This document shows, piece by piece, positions 1-8,649 of a DNA stretch of 13,502 nucleotides; positions within the stretch are counted from its first letter, which is position 1, and each line of letters starts with the position of its first letter. Location of the stretch: NCBI GenBank assembly GCA_023426365.1, contig JAFAAW010000023.1, positions 1-13,502 on the forward strand, written 5' to 3'. Under the pieces are notes generated by a model. It searched no databases and had not been told where the DNA came from. It saw only the letters and a list, made by a program, of their open reading frames with translations. The translations under genes and the position numbers were made by a program. This stretch comes from Pseudomonadota bacterium (GTDB lineage Bacteria > Pseudomonadota > Alphaproteobacteria > Rhodospirillales > Magnetospirillaceae).

Positions 1-37
1 AAGCCCCCGGTTATCGGAGTGCCGGCCATCGAAGTGA

Positions 38-122
38 TGGTGCGGACGACGGGACTCGAACCCGTATGACCGAAGTCGAGGGTTTTTAAGACCCTTGCGT
101 CTACCGATTTCGCCACGTCCGC
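38..122 (-). tRNA. tRNA-Leu (anticodon UAA), 3' CCA encoded
   Basis: Read on the minus strand, the acceptor stem GCGGACG (116-122) pairs with CGTCCGC (42-48), followed by discriminator A and an encoded CCA (38-41). The anticodon stem AGGGT/ACCCT encloses the loop CTTAAAA, which gives anticodon UAA. There is a D-arm containing GGTAGACGC, a long variable arm (around CGACTTCGGTC) typical of class II leucine tRNAs, and a T-arm with loop GTTCGAG. All arms are intact, so the gene should be functional. It decodes UUA, and UUG by wobble; both are rare codons in the GC-rich genes of this window. No adjacent integrase or duplicated 3' end suggests use as an attachment site. Confidence 0.96.
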
Positions 123-381
123 GCCGGACGTACCTTGGCGTCAGCGCTCCCCTCTGTCCAGCCCTAATGGCCGGCCCCGCGCCCGGCGGGATTTTACATG
201 CCGCCAATGCATTTTTGTTGATTAGAAGAAGATGTTTCGCTCATATGAAACAAGCGATGAAGCAAAGCGCCGCATCCGGAAGTGGCCGATAGAATCCATG
301 TTTTGACGCCTACACTTAAAGGTTGCTAGCGAAATACTAATGGAGCGGCGGGAAATTTCCAGCCCCAATCATTGCTCTGCT

Positions 382-404
382 TCGAAAGGTCATCCTTCTT
401 TCGA
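382..404 (+). other. small hairpin in the chemoreceptor leader
   Basis: The arms TCGAAAG (382-388) and CTTTCGA (398-404) are perfectly complementary around a 9-nt loop. The structure would lie in the 5' leader of the chemoreceptor mRNA if transcription starts upstream of it. It is not followed by a T-run, so it is not an obvious terminator. A regulatory role is possible but unsupported. Confidence 0.3.
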
Positions 405-474
405 GATGCGGAGCGCAACGGGTGATTGCGCTATTTCTTCTTCCGTTCCGGGCCTGAGATCGTCGGTTCTTGCT

Positions 475-481
475 GGGGGAG
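475..481 (+). promoter_or_regulatory. ribosome binding site deciding the chemoreceptor start
   Basis: GGGGGAG lies 7 nt before the ATG at 489. The frame is open back to a TTG at 426, but that position has no comparable site, and the residues it would add are not typical of the cytoplasmic N-terminus of a chemoreceptor. This favours the start at 489. Confidence 0.7.
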
Positions 482-488
482 TTACGGG

Positions 489-2477
489 ATGACACGTATG
501 GGGATCAAGGGGCGGCTGGCTGTTTCCTTCCTCGCCCTGCTGGTTGTGGTTGCCCTGGTTCTCGTGCCGCTGATGCTCAATCAGTTGGCGCGGACCATCC
601 GCACCGCCGAGGAGCGCGAGCTGGAGAATACCCGCGTCGCCTTCATCGCCACGGTGGCCGACAACACCCGTGCCGGGGCGCTGCTGGCCCAGTTGGTGGC
701 CGAAATGCCCGACACCAAGGCCGCCTTCGCCGCCCATGACCGCGACCGCCTGGGGCAGATGTTCCTGGAGCCGTTCGGCGCGCTGAAAGCCACTTACGGC
801 GTGGATCAGATGCAGTTCCACCTGGCCCCCGCCACCTCGTTCCTGCGCGTTCACATGCCCAAGAAGTTCGGCGACGACCTGTCGAGCTTCCGCCACACCG
901 TGCTTGAGGCCAACCGCACCGGCAAGCCGGTGCTGGGCCTGGAGAACGGCGTCGGCGGCATGGGCATCCGCTCGGTGCTGCCGGTCCGGATGGACGGCCA
1001 GCATGTGGGCACCGTGGAATTCGGCATGAATTTCGGCCAGGCCCTGGCCGACACCTTCAAGCGCCAGTTCGCGGTCGAGGTCGCCATTCATGCCGCCAAG
1101 GCGGCCGTGCAACAGGGCGGCGGCACCAAGGACGAGTTCAAGACCCTGGCCACCACCGCCAAGGAGCCGTTCTTCGCCGAATACGAATGGCGCCAGGCGC
1201 TGGACGGCAGCCAGGTGATCAAGCGCGGCGAGCGCGACGGCGTGCCGGTGACGGCGGTGGCCGCGCCGGTGCTGGATTATGCGGGCAAGCCGGCGGCGGT
1301 GGTCGAACTGGTGATGGATTCCAGCGAATACGCCGCTCAATACGCCACCGCCCGCACCACGGCGCTGGCGGTCATGGCCGGCGTGCTGCTGGCCGGCCTG
1401 ATCGCCGCCCTGGCTCTGGCGCGCGGCATCGCGCAGCCGCTGGAGGCCATCACCGCCGTGATGCGCCGCCTGGCCGGCGGCGACCTGGGCGTGGAGGTGC
1501 CGTCCACCACCCGCACCGACGAGGTCGGCGAGATGGCCCGCGCGGTTGCCGTGTTCAAGGTGCAGGCGGAGGAGAACAAGGCCCTGCACGACCAACAGGA
1601 GGCCAGCCGCGCCCAGGCCGAAGCCGAGCGTCGGCGCAGCATGAACGTGGTCGCCGACAATCTGCAAAGTTCGCTGGGCGGCGTGGCCGAGGTGGTCGAG
1701 CGCGCCTCGGCCGGCATGCTGCACACCGCCGAGGGGCTGAATTCCATGGTCGATCGGGCGCGCGGCAGCGCCGCCGCCGTGGCCAGCGCCGCCGAGGAAG
1801 CCTCGGCCAACGTGCAGACGGTGGCCGCCGCCACCGAGGAGCTGTCCGGCTCCATCAGCGAGATCGGCCGGCAGATGAGCGAGAACACCCGCATCGCCTC
1901 GGCCGCGGTGTCCGATGCCGAGGCGGCCGACCGCTGCGTTTCCGAACTGGCCGGATCGGTCACCAAGATCGGCGAGGTGGTGCAGTTCATCACCAACATC
2001 GCCGGCCAGACCAACCTTTTGGCCCTGAACGCCACCATCGAGGCGGCGCGCGCCGGCGACGCCGGCAAGGGCTTCGCCGTGGTGGCGGGCGAGGTCAAGA
2101 ACCTAGCCAACCAGACCGCCAAGGCCACCGAGGAGATCAGCGCCCAGATCAGCGCGGTGCAGAACGCCACCTCGCAGGCGGTGGGCGCCATCGGCGCCAT
2201 CACCAAGGTCATCGGCCAGATGAACTCGGTCACCACCGCCATCGCCAGCGCGGTGGAGGAGCAAGGCGCCGCCACCCAGGAGATCGCCCGCAACGTCCAC
2301 CAGGCGGCCGAAGGCACCCGGCAGGTGTCGTTCAACATCGCCGGCGTGTCCGAAGCGGTGCTGGCCGCCAGCCACGCCGCCGAGCAGGTTCTGGCCTCGG
2401 GCGCCGACCTCGCCCATCAGGCGGAGGTTCTCAAGAGCGGCCTGGGCCAGACGGTGCGCGAGATCCGCGCCAATTGA
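489..2477 (+). CDS. methyl-accepting chemotaxis protein with Cache-like periplasmic sensor
   Basis: This is a 662-residue transmembrane chemoreceptor. In this family the periplasmic domain senses a ligand and the cytoplasmic hairpin controls CheA through CheW. A short basic N-terminus precedes TM1 (about 10-30). A periplasmic domain of about 260 residues follows, containing a stretch around 104-165 (YGVDQMQFHL, SFLRVHMPKKFGDD, EANRTGKPVLGLE) that I associate with Cache-type (dCache_3-like) sensors. TM2 spans about 291-312, HAMP about 312-365, and a long signalling coiled coil runs to the end. The hairpin tip is clear at 500-540 (IAGQTNLLALNATIEAARAG, then GFAVVAGEVKNLA). There is no C-terminal NWETF-type CheR tether. 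The start at 489 is chosen for its ribosome binding site; the ATG at 498 is an alternative. No che genes are adjacent, so it is an orphan receptor and its ligand cannot be read from sequence. Confidence 0.95.
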   Translation: MTRMGIKGRLAVSFLALLVVVALVLVPLMLNQLARTIRTAEERELENTRVAFIATVADNTRAGALLAQLVAEMPDTKAAFAAHDRDRLGQMFLEPFGALKATYGVDQMQFHLAPATSFLRVHMPKKFGDDLSSFRHTVLEANRTGKPVLGLENGVGGMGIRSVLPVRMDGQHVGTVEFGMNFGQALADTFKRQFAVEVAIHAAKAAVQQGGGTKDEFKTLATTAKEPFFAEYEWRQALDGSQVIKRGERDGVPVTAVAAPVLDYAGKPAAVVELVMDSSEYAAQYATARTTALAVMAGVLLAGLIAALALARGIAQPLEAITAVMRRLAGGDLGVEVPSTTRTDEVGEMARAVAVFKVQAEENKALHDQQEASRAQAEAERRRSMNVVADNLQSSLGGVAEVVERASAGMLHTAEGLNSMVDRARGSAAAVASAAEEASANVQTVAAATEELSGSISEIGRQMSENTRIASAAVSDAEAADRCVSELAGSVTKIGEVVQFITNIAGQTNLLALNATIEAARAGDAGKGFAVVAGEVKNLANQTAKATEEISAQISAVQNATSQAVGAIGAITKVIGQMNSVTTAIASAVEEQGAATQEIARNVHQAAEGTRQVSFNIAGVSEAVLAASHAAEQVLASGADLAHQAEVLKSGLGQTVREIRAN

Positions 2478-2481
2478 GGAA

Positions 2482-2521
2482 GCCGGGCCGGGGCGCCAGC
2501 CGTTTGCCGCCCCGGCCCGGC
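2482..2521 (+). terminator. strong 14-bp hairpin after the chemoreceptor gene
   Basis: GCCGGGCCGGGGCG (2482-2495) pairs perfectly with CGCCCCGGCCCGGC (2508-2521) around a 12-nt loop, starting 4 nt after the chemoreceptor stop codon. There is no T-run directly behind it, so it may stabilise the 3' end or act together with the hairpin at 2534-2564. Confidence 0.6.
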
Positions 2522-2533
2522 TCCCGAACGACA

Positions 2534-2564
2534 AAGGGCGCCCCGCCTGTCGCGGGGCGCCCTT
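2534..2564. terminator. bidirectional terminator between convergent genes
   Basis: AAGGGCGCCCCGC (2534-2546) pairs perfectly with GCGGGGCGCCCTT (2552-2564) around the loop CTGTC. On the plus strand the right arm ends in TT and is followed by GCCGTTT; on the minus strand the stem ends in TTTGT. It sits between the converging chemoreceptor and desaturase-like genes and could serve both. Confidence 0.7.
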
Positions 2565-2597
2565 GCCGTTTCAGGGCAATGGCCGCTGTCGCCCGCG

Positions 2598-3413
2598 TCA
2601 GGCGGCCAGCCGCATGGCCTCGGCGCGCGAGCGCATCTTCTTCCAGGCGAAGGCCTTGGCCTTGCCGCCGATCCAGCCGGTGGGGTCGATGCCGATGACC
2701 TTCAGCACCATGCTGACCGCGCGCTCGGTGTGGACCGGGCGATAGAAGCTGTAGGCGCGCGCGGCATACTCGCGATTGCAGCGGGCATGGTCGTAGGGCA
2801 TGTCGAGCGGATCGACGGCGGCGTGATAGGCATAGGCCAGTTCGTCGTCGTCGGTTTCCTTGATGCGGCCGATGGCCACCAGGGCGCGCCGCAGCATGGT
2901 CACGCCCTCGCGCGCCACATAGTGCTTCATGTAATCGTAGAACCACTTGTAATGGCGGAACTCGTCACCGGCGATGCGGTGGCAGATGGCCTTGAGCACC
3001 GGCTCGTCGGTGGCGTCGCGGAGCGCGCTGTAGAACGACGAGGTTCCGGTCTCGACGATGCAGCGGGCCAGCAATTCGCCGGTCAGCGAGCCGCGCACCG
3101 AGGCCGACAGGTCGATCGGCACCTTGTAGCCGTCGGTGAAGCGCTTGAAGCGCTCGGGGAAATTGAACTCCGGGTCGGCCAGTTCGGCATAGCGGCCGAG
3201 AATGTCGCCGTGCTGCACTTCCTCGGCCTGCCACTGGACGGCCAACTGGCGGAATTCCGGGTCGTCGCGGAAGACGTTGTTGAGATACGAGGTGTAGTCG
3301 CCCGCGTTGCGCTCGACCATGGCGGCGGCCTTGACCACCTTCAGGATGTCGGGCGACAGCTTGGCGGCGTCGAACTCGCTCCACGGAATATCGTCCGGCG
3401 TCCAATGCGGCAT
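2598..3413 (-). CDS. ferritin-superfamily diiron protein, acyl-ACP desaturase-like
   Basis: This is a soluble, mostly helical protein of 271 residues whose carboxylate and histidine motifs fit a four-helix-bundle diiron centre: E34 (VERNAGDY), E65xxH68 (QAEEVQHGD), E121 (CIVETGTSS) and E151xxH154 (AGDEFRHYKWF). Motif order and spacing resemble soluble acyl-ACP desaturases, which use O2 and two electrons to desaturate acyl-ACP. It is, however, shorter than the plant enzymes (about 360 residues), so another oxidase or oxygenase role is possible. The frame is open to a TTG at 3425, and two adjacent ATGs occur at 3416 and 3413. I chose 3413 because GGGGA (3419-3423) lies 5 nt before it; starting at 3416 adds one Met. 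It stands alone downstream of the atp terminator with its own candidate promoter. The diiron fold is well supported; the substrate is unknown. Confidence 0.85.
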   Translation of the reverse strand: MPHWTPDDIPWSEFDAAKLSPDILKVVKAAAMVERNAGDYTSYLNNVFRDDPEFRQLAVQWQAEEVQHGDILGRYAELADPEFNFPERFKRFTDGYKVPIDLSASVRGSLTGELLARCIVETGTSSFYSALRDATDEPVLKAICHRIAGDEFRHYKWFYDYMKHYVAREGVTMLRRALVAIGRIKETDDDELAYAYHAAVDPLDMPYDHARCNREYAARAYSFYRPVHTERAVSMVLKVIGIDPTGWIGGKAKAFAWKKMRSRAEAMRLAA

Positions 3414-3446
3414 CATGTTCCCCAATTCTGGCGTTGGCAGTCGGCC

Positions 3447-3474
3447 ATTTTGTGACAGCAGATGGAAACTTCAA
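3447..3474 (-). promoter_or_regulatory. candidate sigma70 promoter of the desaturase-like gene
   Basis: On the minus strand, TTGAAG (3469-3474) is followed after 16 nt by CAAAAT (3447-3452). This would place the transcription start near 3440, with a leader of about 27 nt before the ATG at 3413. The match is moderate, and the position between the atp terminator and the gene is what a separate transcription unit needs. Confidence 0.35.
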
Positions 3475-3489
3475 GGAGAATCAAACGAC

Positions 3490-3517
3490 AAGGGGCCGAC
3501 CGGAAGGTCAGCCCCTT
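3490..3517 (-). terminator. terminator of the atp operon
   Basis: AAGGGGCCGACC (3490-3501) and GGTCAGCCCCTT (3506-3517) form a 12-bp stem with one internal G-T-type mismatch and a 4-nt loop. Read on the minus strand, the stem ends in TT and continues GTCGTTTGATT, a weak U-rich tail. It lies about 30 nt after the atpC stop codon and before the next gene on the same strand. Confidence 0.7.
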
Positions 3518-3547
3518 GCGAAATCGTACCCGGAGGCGAGCGCCTGG

Positions 3548-3949
3548 TCAGGCAGCGGCGGCCTTCATGGCGTTCGCCACCAGCAGCTTCTGCTCGGCCG
3601 CGGCCTTTTCGGCGTCGGTGCGGGCATCGGCCAGCGCTTCCTGGGCGTCCTTCACCCGTTCGGCGGCCAGGTCGGCGGTCAGGTCGGCCACCGGAATGGC
3701 CTCTTCGGCCAGAACGGTGATGCGCTCCTCGTTGACCTCGGCGAAGCCGCCGGCAACGAAGATACGGTTGCTGACCTTGCCGGCGTCATGGACGTCGATG
3801 ACGCCCGGACGCACGGTGGCGATCAGGGGGGCGTGGCGGGGCAGCGCGCCGAAGTCACCTTCGGTGCCCGGAACCACCACCATGTCCACCGCGGAGCTGA
3901 CCAGCAGCTTCGCCGGCGACACCAGTTCGAACTGAATCTTCTCGGCCAT
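3548..3949 (-). CDS. atpC: F1 ATP synthase subunit epsilon
   Basis: This protein of 133 residues is the epsilon subunit of the central stalk. It couples gamma to the c-ring and can inhibit ATP hydrolysis. The N-terminal beta-sandwich is recognisable from FELVSPAKLL near the start and the conserved block PGTEGDFGALPRHAPLIATV (about 27-46). An Ala/Glu/Lys-rich C-terminus from about residue 85 fits the two-helix inhibitory domain. The length is usual for the family. The start has AAGGAA 8 nt upstream. It is the last gene of the atpHAGDC operon, separated from atpD by 67 nt that include a strong hairpin, and is followed by the operon terminator. Confidence 0.97.
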   Translation of the reverse strand: MAEKIQFELVSPAKLLVSSAVDMVVVPGTEGDFGALPRHAPLIATVRPGVIDVHDAGKVSNRIFVAGGFAEVNEERITVLAEEAIPVADLTADLAAERVKDAQEALADARTDAEKAAAEQKLLVANAMKAAAA

Positions 3950-3979
3950 GGGCCTGGTTCCTTAAAGCAAAATCGAGAA

Positions 3980-4007
3980 GAGGGGGCGGGCCGCAACCCG
4001 CCCCCTC
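3980..4007 (-). other. strong intercistronic hairpin between atpD and atpC
   Basis: GAGGGGGCGGG (3980-3990) pairs perfectly with CCCGCCCCCTC (3997-4007) around a 6-nt loop. On the minus strand the stem begins about 9 nt after the atpD stop and is followed by TTCTCGATTTTG, a weakly U-rich stretch. It could be a partial terminator or an mRNA 3'-end stabiliser that sets epsilon expression relative to beta. Confidence 0.6.
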
Positions 4008-4016
4008 GCGACCTGA

Positions 4017-5441
<1,425 letters not shown>

Positions 5442-5459
5442 TGTGAGCTCCTAATTTCC

Positions 5460-6344
5460 TTACAGCGCTTCGGCGCCGGAGATGATTTCGATCAGTTCCT
5501 TGGTGATCTGAGCCTGGCGCGACCGGTTGTACTTGATGGTCAGGCCGTTGAGCATGTCACCAGCATTGCGGGTGGCGTTGTCCATCGCGGTCATGCGCGC
5601 ACCCTGCTCGGAAGCCTGGCTCTCAAGCATGGCGCGGAACATCTGCACCGCCAGATTGCGCGGCAGCAGCGTGGACAGGATGCCCTCTTCGCTCGGCTCG
5701 AACTCGTAGATCGCCTTGGCGCCTTCGTCCTTGGCGGCGGCCTGCTCCGGCACCGCGAAGGGGATGAGCTGCTGGCGGGTCACCACCTGCGAGATCGCCG
5801 ACTGGAAGCGGTTGTAGACAACCGTGCAGACGTCGAACTCGCCGGCTTCGAACATGGCCGTGACCTTGGCGGCGACGGCGTCGGCCTCGGGGAAGGTGAT
5901 CCCCTTGCGGCCCAGGCCCTCGAAGCCCTCGATCAGGTGGGCGCCGAAATCGCGCTTGATCTGCTCGCGGCCCTTGCGGCCCACGGGCAGGATCTTGACG
6001 GTCTTGCCCTCGCGCAGCAACTGGCTGACGAGGCGGCGGACGTCACGCACGATGGACGAGTTGAAGCCGCCGCACAGGCCGCGATCTGCGGTCACCATGA
6101 CGATCAGCTGGACGTCGTCCTTGCCGGTGCCGGCCAACAGGCGCGGCGCGCCCGCCTGCCCGGCCACCGAAGCGGCCAGGGTGCCCAGCATCCGCTCCAT
6201 GCGCTCGGCGAAGGGTCGCGCCGACTCCGCCGCAGTTTGCGCGCGGCGGAGCTTGGAGGCGGCGACCATCTTCATGGCCGAAGTGATCTTCCTCGTCGAT
6301 TTGACGGAGGCGATCCTCAGCCGTAGGTCCTTGAGGCTCGGCAT
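5460..6344 (-). CDS. atpG: F1 ATP synthase subunit gamma
   Basis: This is the rotor shaft subunit, 294 residues. The N-terminal helix carries the family pattern MPSLKDLRLRIASVKSTRKI followed by TSAMKMVAASKLRRAQ. The C-terminal helix ends NRSRQAQITKELIEIISGA, the partner half of the coiled coil inside the alpha-beta hexamer. The core contains TADRGLCGGFN (about 90-100), conserved in bacterial gamma. It lies 15 nt after atpA and 18 nt before atpD, which implies cotranscription. AAGGGG about 11 nt before the ATG overlaps the end of atpA and probably serves as its ribosome binding site. Confidence 0.98.
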   Translation of the reverse strand: MPSLKDLRLRIASVKSTRKITSAMKMVAASKLRRAQTAAESARPFAERMERMLGTLAASVAGQAGAPRLLAGTGKDDVQLIVMVTADRGLCGGFNSSIVRDVRRLVSQLLREGKTVKILPVGRKGREQIKRDFGAHLIEGFEGLGRKGITFPEADAVAAKVTAMFEAGEFDVCTVVYNRFQSAISQVVTRQQLIPFAVPEQAAAKDEGAKAIYEFEPSEEGILSTLLPRNLAVQMFRAMLESQASEQGARMTAMDNATRNAGDMLNGLTIKYNRSRQAQITKELIEIISGAEAL

Positions 6345-6359
6345 CGGGTATCAGACCCC

Positions 6360-7889
6360 TTACGCGAAGGTCTTGGCGTAGGCGTCGAGGAAAGCCTTCA
6401 GCTTGTCCTCGGTCTCCTTGGTGATCTGCTTGTCGGTCGCGATCGCCGTCAGGATCTCCGGGGCCTTCGACTTGACCTCGGACAGCAGGCCACGCTCGAA
6501 GCGGCCCACGTCGCGAACGTCCAGCTTGTCCAGGTAGCCACGCACGCCGGCGAAGATGGAAACCACTTCCTCTTCGGTGGACAGCGGGGCGAACTGGGGC
6601 TGCTTCAGCAGCTCGGTCAGACGGGCGCCACGAGCCAGCAGCTTCTGGGTCGAGGGGTCCAGGTCCGAGGCGAACTGGGCGAAGGCGGCCATTTCGCGGT
6701 ACTGGGCCAGCTCCATCTTGATGGTGCCGGCAACCTGCTTCATGGCCTTGATCTGGGCGGCCGAGCCGACGCGCGACACCGACAGACCGACGTTCACGGC
6801 GGGACGGATGCCCTTATAGAACAGTTCGGTTTCCAGGAAGATCTGGCCGTCGGTGATCGAGATCACGTTGGTCGGGATGTAGGCGGACACGTCGTTCGCC
6901 TGGGTCTCGACCACCGGGAGAGCGGTCAGCGAGCCGGCGCCGTTGGCGTCGTTCAGCTTGGCCGCGCGCTCCAGCAGGCGCGAGTGCAGGTAGAACACGT
7001 CGCCCGGATAGGCTTCGCGGCCCGGCGGACGGCGCAGCAGCAGCGACATCTGACGATAGGCGACGGCCTGCTTGGACAGGTCGTCATAGATGATCAGGGC
7101 GTGCATGCCGTTGTCACGGAAGTACTCGCCGATGGCGCAGCCCGAATAGGGGGCGATGAACTGCAGCGGAGCGGGCTCCGAGGCGGTCGCGGCCACGACG
7201 GTGGTGTATTCCATGGCGCCGTAATCGGTCAGGGTCTTGACGATCTGGGCGACGGTCGAGCGCTTCTGGCCGACGGCGACGTAGATGCAGTACAGCTTCG
7301 CCTTTTCGTCGGAACCGGCGTGAGCGGCCTTCTGGTTGATGATGGTGTCGATCAGAATGGCGGTCTTGCCGGTCTGACGGTCACCGATCACCAGCTCGCG
7401 CTGGCCGCGCCCGATCGGGATCAGGGCGTCGACGGCCTTGATGCCGGTGGACATCGGCTCGTGCACCGACTTACGCGGAATGATGCCCGGGGCCTTGACG
7501 TCGACGCGGCGCAGCTCGGCCGCCTCGATCGGACCCTTGCCGTCGATCGGGTTGCCCAGCGCGTCGACGACGCGGCCCAGCAGACCCTTGCCGACCGGGA
7601 CTTCCACGATGGCGCCGGTACGCTTGACGGTGTCGCCTTCCTTGATGGAGCGGTCGTCGCCGAAAATCACGATACCGACGTTGTCGGTCTCGAGGTTCAG
7701 CGCCATACCCTTGATGCCACCGGGGAATTCGACCATCTCGCCGGCCTGGACCTTGTCCAGACCGTGCACGCGGGCGATACCGTCACCCACCGAGAGAACC
7801 TGGCCGACCTCGGCGACTTCCGCCTCGGTACCGAAATTGGCGATCTGTTGCTTGAGGATCGCGGAGATCTCAGCCGCGCGGATTTCCAT
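6360..7889 (-). CDS. atpA: F1 ATP synthase subunit alpha
   Basis: This is the non-catalytic nucleotide-binding subunit, 509 residues. The P-loop is GDRQTGKT (169-176), and the arginine finger that completes the catalytic site on beta is R373 in the block VGLSVSRVGSAAQ. The N-terminal segment MEIRAAEISAILKQQI is typical of proteobacterial alpha and is where the delta subunit docks. The start codon overlaps the atpH stop by one base (TAATG), so the two genes are probably translationally coupled. A GGGGTTGG stretch upstream provides the ribosome binding site. Confidence 0.99.
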   Translation of the reverse strand: MEIRAAEISAILKQQIANFGTEAEVAEVGQVLSVGDGIARVHGLDKVQAGEMVEFPGGIKGMALNLETDNVGIVIFGDDRSIKEGDTVKRTGAIVEVPVGKGLLGRVVDALGNPIDGKGPIEAAELRRVDVKAPGIIPRKSVHEPMSTGIKAVDALIPIGRGQRELVIGDRQTGKTAILIDTIINQKAAHAGSDEKAKLYCIYVAVGQKRSTVAQIVKTLTDYGAMEYTTVVAATASEPAPLQFIAPYSGCAIGEYFRDNGMHALIIYDDLSKQAVAYRQMSLLLRRPPGREAYPGDVFYLHSRLLERAAKLNDANGAGSLTALPVVETQANDVSAYIPTNVISITDGQIFLETELFYKGIRPAVNVGLSVSRVGSAAQIKAMKQVAGTIKMELAQYREMAAFAQFASDLDPSTQKLLARGARLTELLKQPQFAPLSTEEEVVSIFAGVRGYLDKLDVRDVGRFERGLLSEVKSKAPEILTAIATDKQITKETEDKLKAFLDAYAKTFA

Positions 7890-8443
7890 TATCCAACCCC
7901 TTTCATAGCGAGCTTGAGGTGCTGCAGCTTCGTCTTGAGCGAGCTGTCAACCATGCGGGAACCGACCTTCACCACCATGCCACCCAGCAGGGCGGGATCG
8001 ACGGTCACGTCCACGGCGACATTGGCGCCGAAAGCGGACTTGAGCGACGACGCCAGCGCTTCTTGCTGAGCAGCGCTCAGCGGGACGGCGGAAGCGACAT
8101 TGGCCGAAAGCTCACCGCGCTTGGCGGCAAGTCGGCCGAGATACGCGTCGATGACGCCCACCAGGGCGAACAGACGGCGATTCTTGGCCAGCAGCCCGAG
8201 GAAGTTCGCCGTCAGCGTGGCGAACTTCGCAGCTTCGGCGAGCGCGGCAACAGCCTTGCCCGTCTCGGCGCGGGTCAGCACGGGAGAGTCGAGAAGGCGC
8301 TTGAGGTCCGCGCTTTCGCGGACCATGGCCTTCAGAGCTTTGAGGTCGCCCGCCACCTGATCGAGCACGCCCTGGGATTCGGCGAGCTCGAAGAGCGCGG
8401 TGGCATAGCGTTCGGCGATCACGCCAATTGATTCGGATGGCAC
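7889..8443 (-). CDS. atpH: ATP synthase subunit delta, GTG start
   Basis: This is the peripheral-stalk subunit (OSCP homologue), 184 residues, which links the top of F1 to the b-subunit stator. The N-terminal helical domain starts with IAERYATALFELAESQGVLD, and the C-terminal part contains DPALLGGMVVKVGSRMVDSS, the conserved end of this family (TVDPALLGGMVV-type motif). The start codon is GTG at 8443, with GAAGGA about 9 nt upstream. A later in-frame GTG exists at residue 8, but it would remove conserved N-terminal residues. It is the first gene of the operon and overlaps atpA by one base. No F0 genes (atpI/B/E/F) lie upstream, which fits the split ATP synthase operons known from Rhodospirillales relatives. 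Confidence 0.97.
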   Translation of the reverse strand: MPSESIGVIAERYATALFELAESQGVLDQVAGDLKALKAMVRESADLKRLLDSPVLTRAETGKAVAALAEAAKFATLTANFLGLLAKNRRLFALVGVIDAYLGRLAAKRGELSANVASAVPLSAAQQEALASSLKSAFGANVAVDVTVDPALLGGMVVKVGSRMVDSSLKTKLQHLKLAMKGVG

Positions 8444-8555
8444 CTGGGCAAGTCCTTCGGGTCAGGTCGAAAACGAATTCGCCGGGCGGCCTAAAATCTT
8501 GTTTTTCAAACGTATTCTGTCGCCAGGGAGAAAATTCCCCCAAAAGCGCGTCGGT

Positions 8556-8584
8556 TAACTAGCACATCGGGTTTTGTGTTGCAA
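8556..8584 (-). promoter_or_regulatory. candidate sigma70 promoter of the atp operon
   Basis: On the minus strand, TTGCAA (8579-8584) is followed after exactly 17 nt by TAGTTA (8556-8561), which would start transcription near 8549 and give a leader of about 105 nt. The leader includes an AT-rich stretch and a small dyad GGGAATTTTCTCCC just after the start point. It is the best sigma70 match in the 261-bp gap between priA and atpH. Confidence 0.45.
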
Positions 8585-8649
8585 GCCGACTCCTGCCCGT
8601 TTGGAGTGGGGGTCCCACACTTTGCCATCGGCGCGGGGGTCGTCGGATG

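Larger units (their letters stand above)
123..488. other. AT-richer intergenic region between tRNA-Leu and the chemoreceptor
   Basis: This 366-bp gap is less GC-rich than its surroundings and holds no ORF with credible codon usage. It must contain the promoter of the minus-strand tRNA and the promoter and leader of the plus-strand chemoreceptor. Visible elements are a TTGACG hexamer at 303-308 without a good -10 partner, an octamer GCCGATAG at 285-292 resembling a sigma28 -10 element, a perfect 10-bp palindrome GGAAATTTCC at 351-360, and a small hairpin at 382-404. None of these is strong enough to call a promoter with certainty. Confidence 0.6.

Noticed and set aside
38..488. tRNA-Leu as the edge of a genomic island
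   Set aside because: The flanking AT-richer gap is short and contains no integrase or direct repeat of the tRNA 3' end, and the genes beyond are normal chromosomal genes in composition.
390..2698. Long alternative frames over the chemoreceptor on both strands (390-1724 minus, 1187-2698 plus)
   Set aside because: The translations are Arg/Gly- or His/Gln-rich shadows of the chemoreceptor reading frame, which has clear HAMP and signalling-domain sequence.
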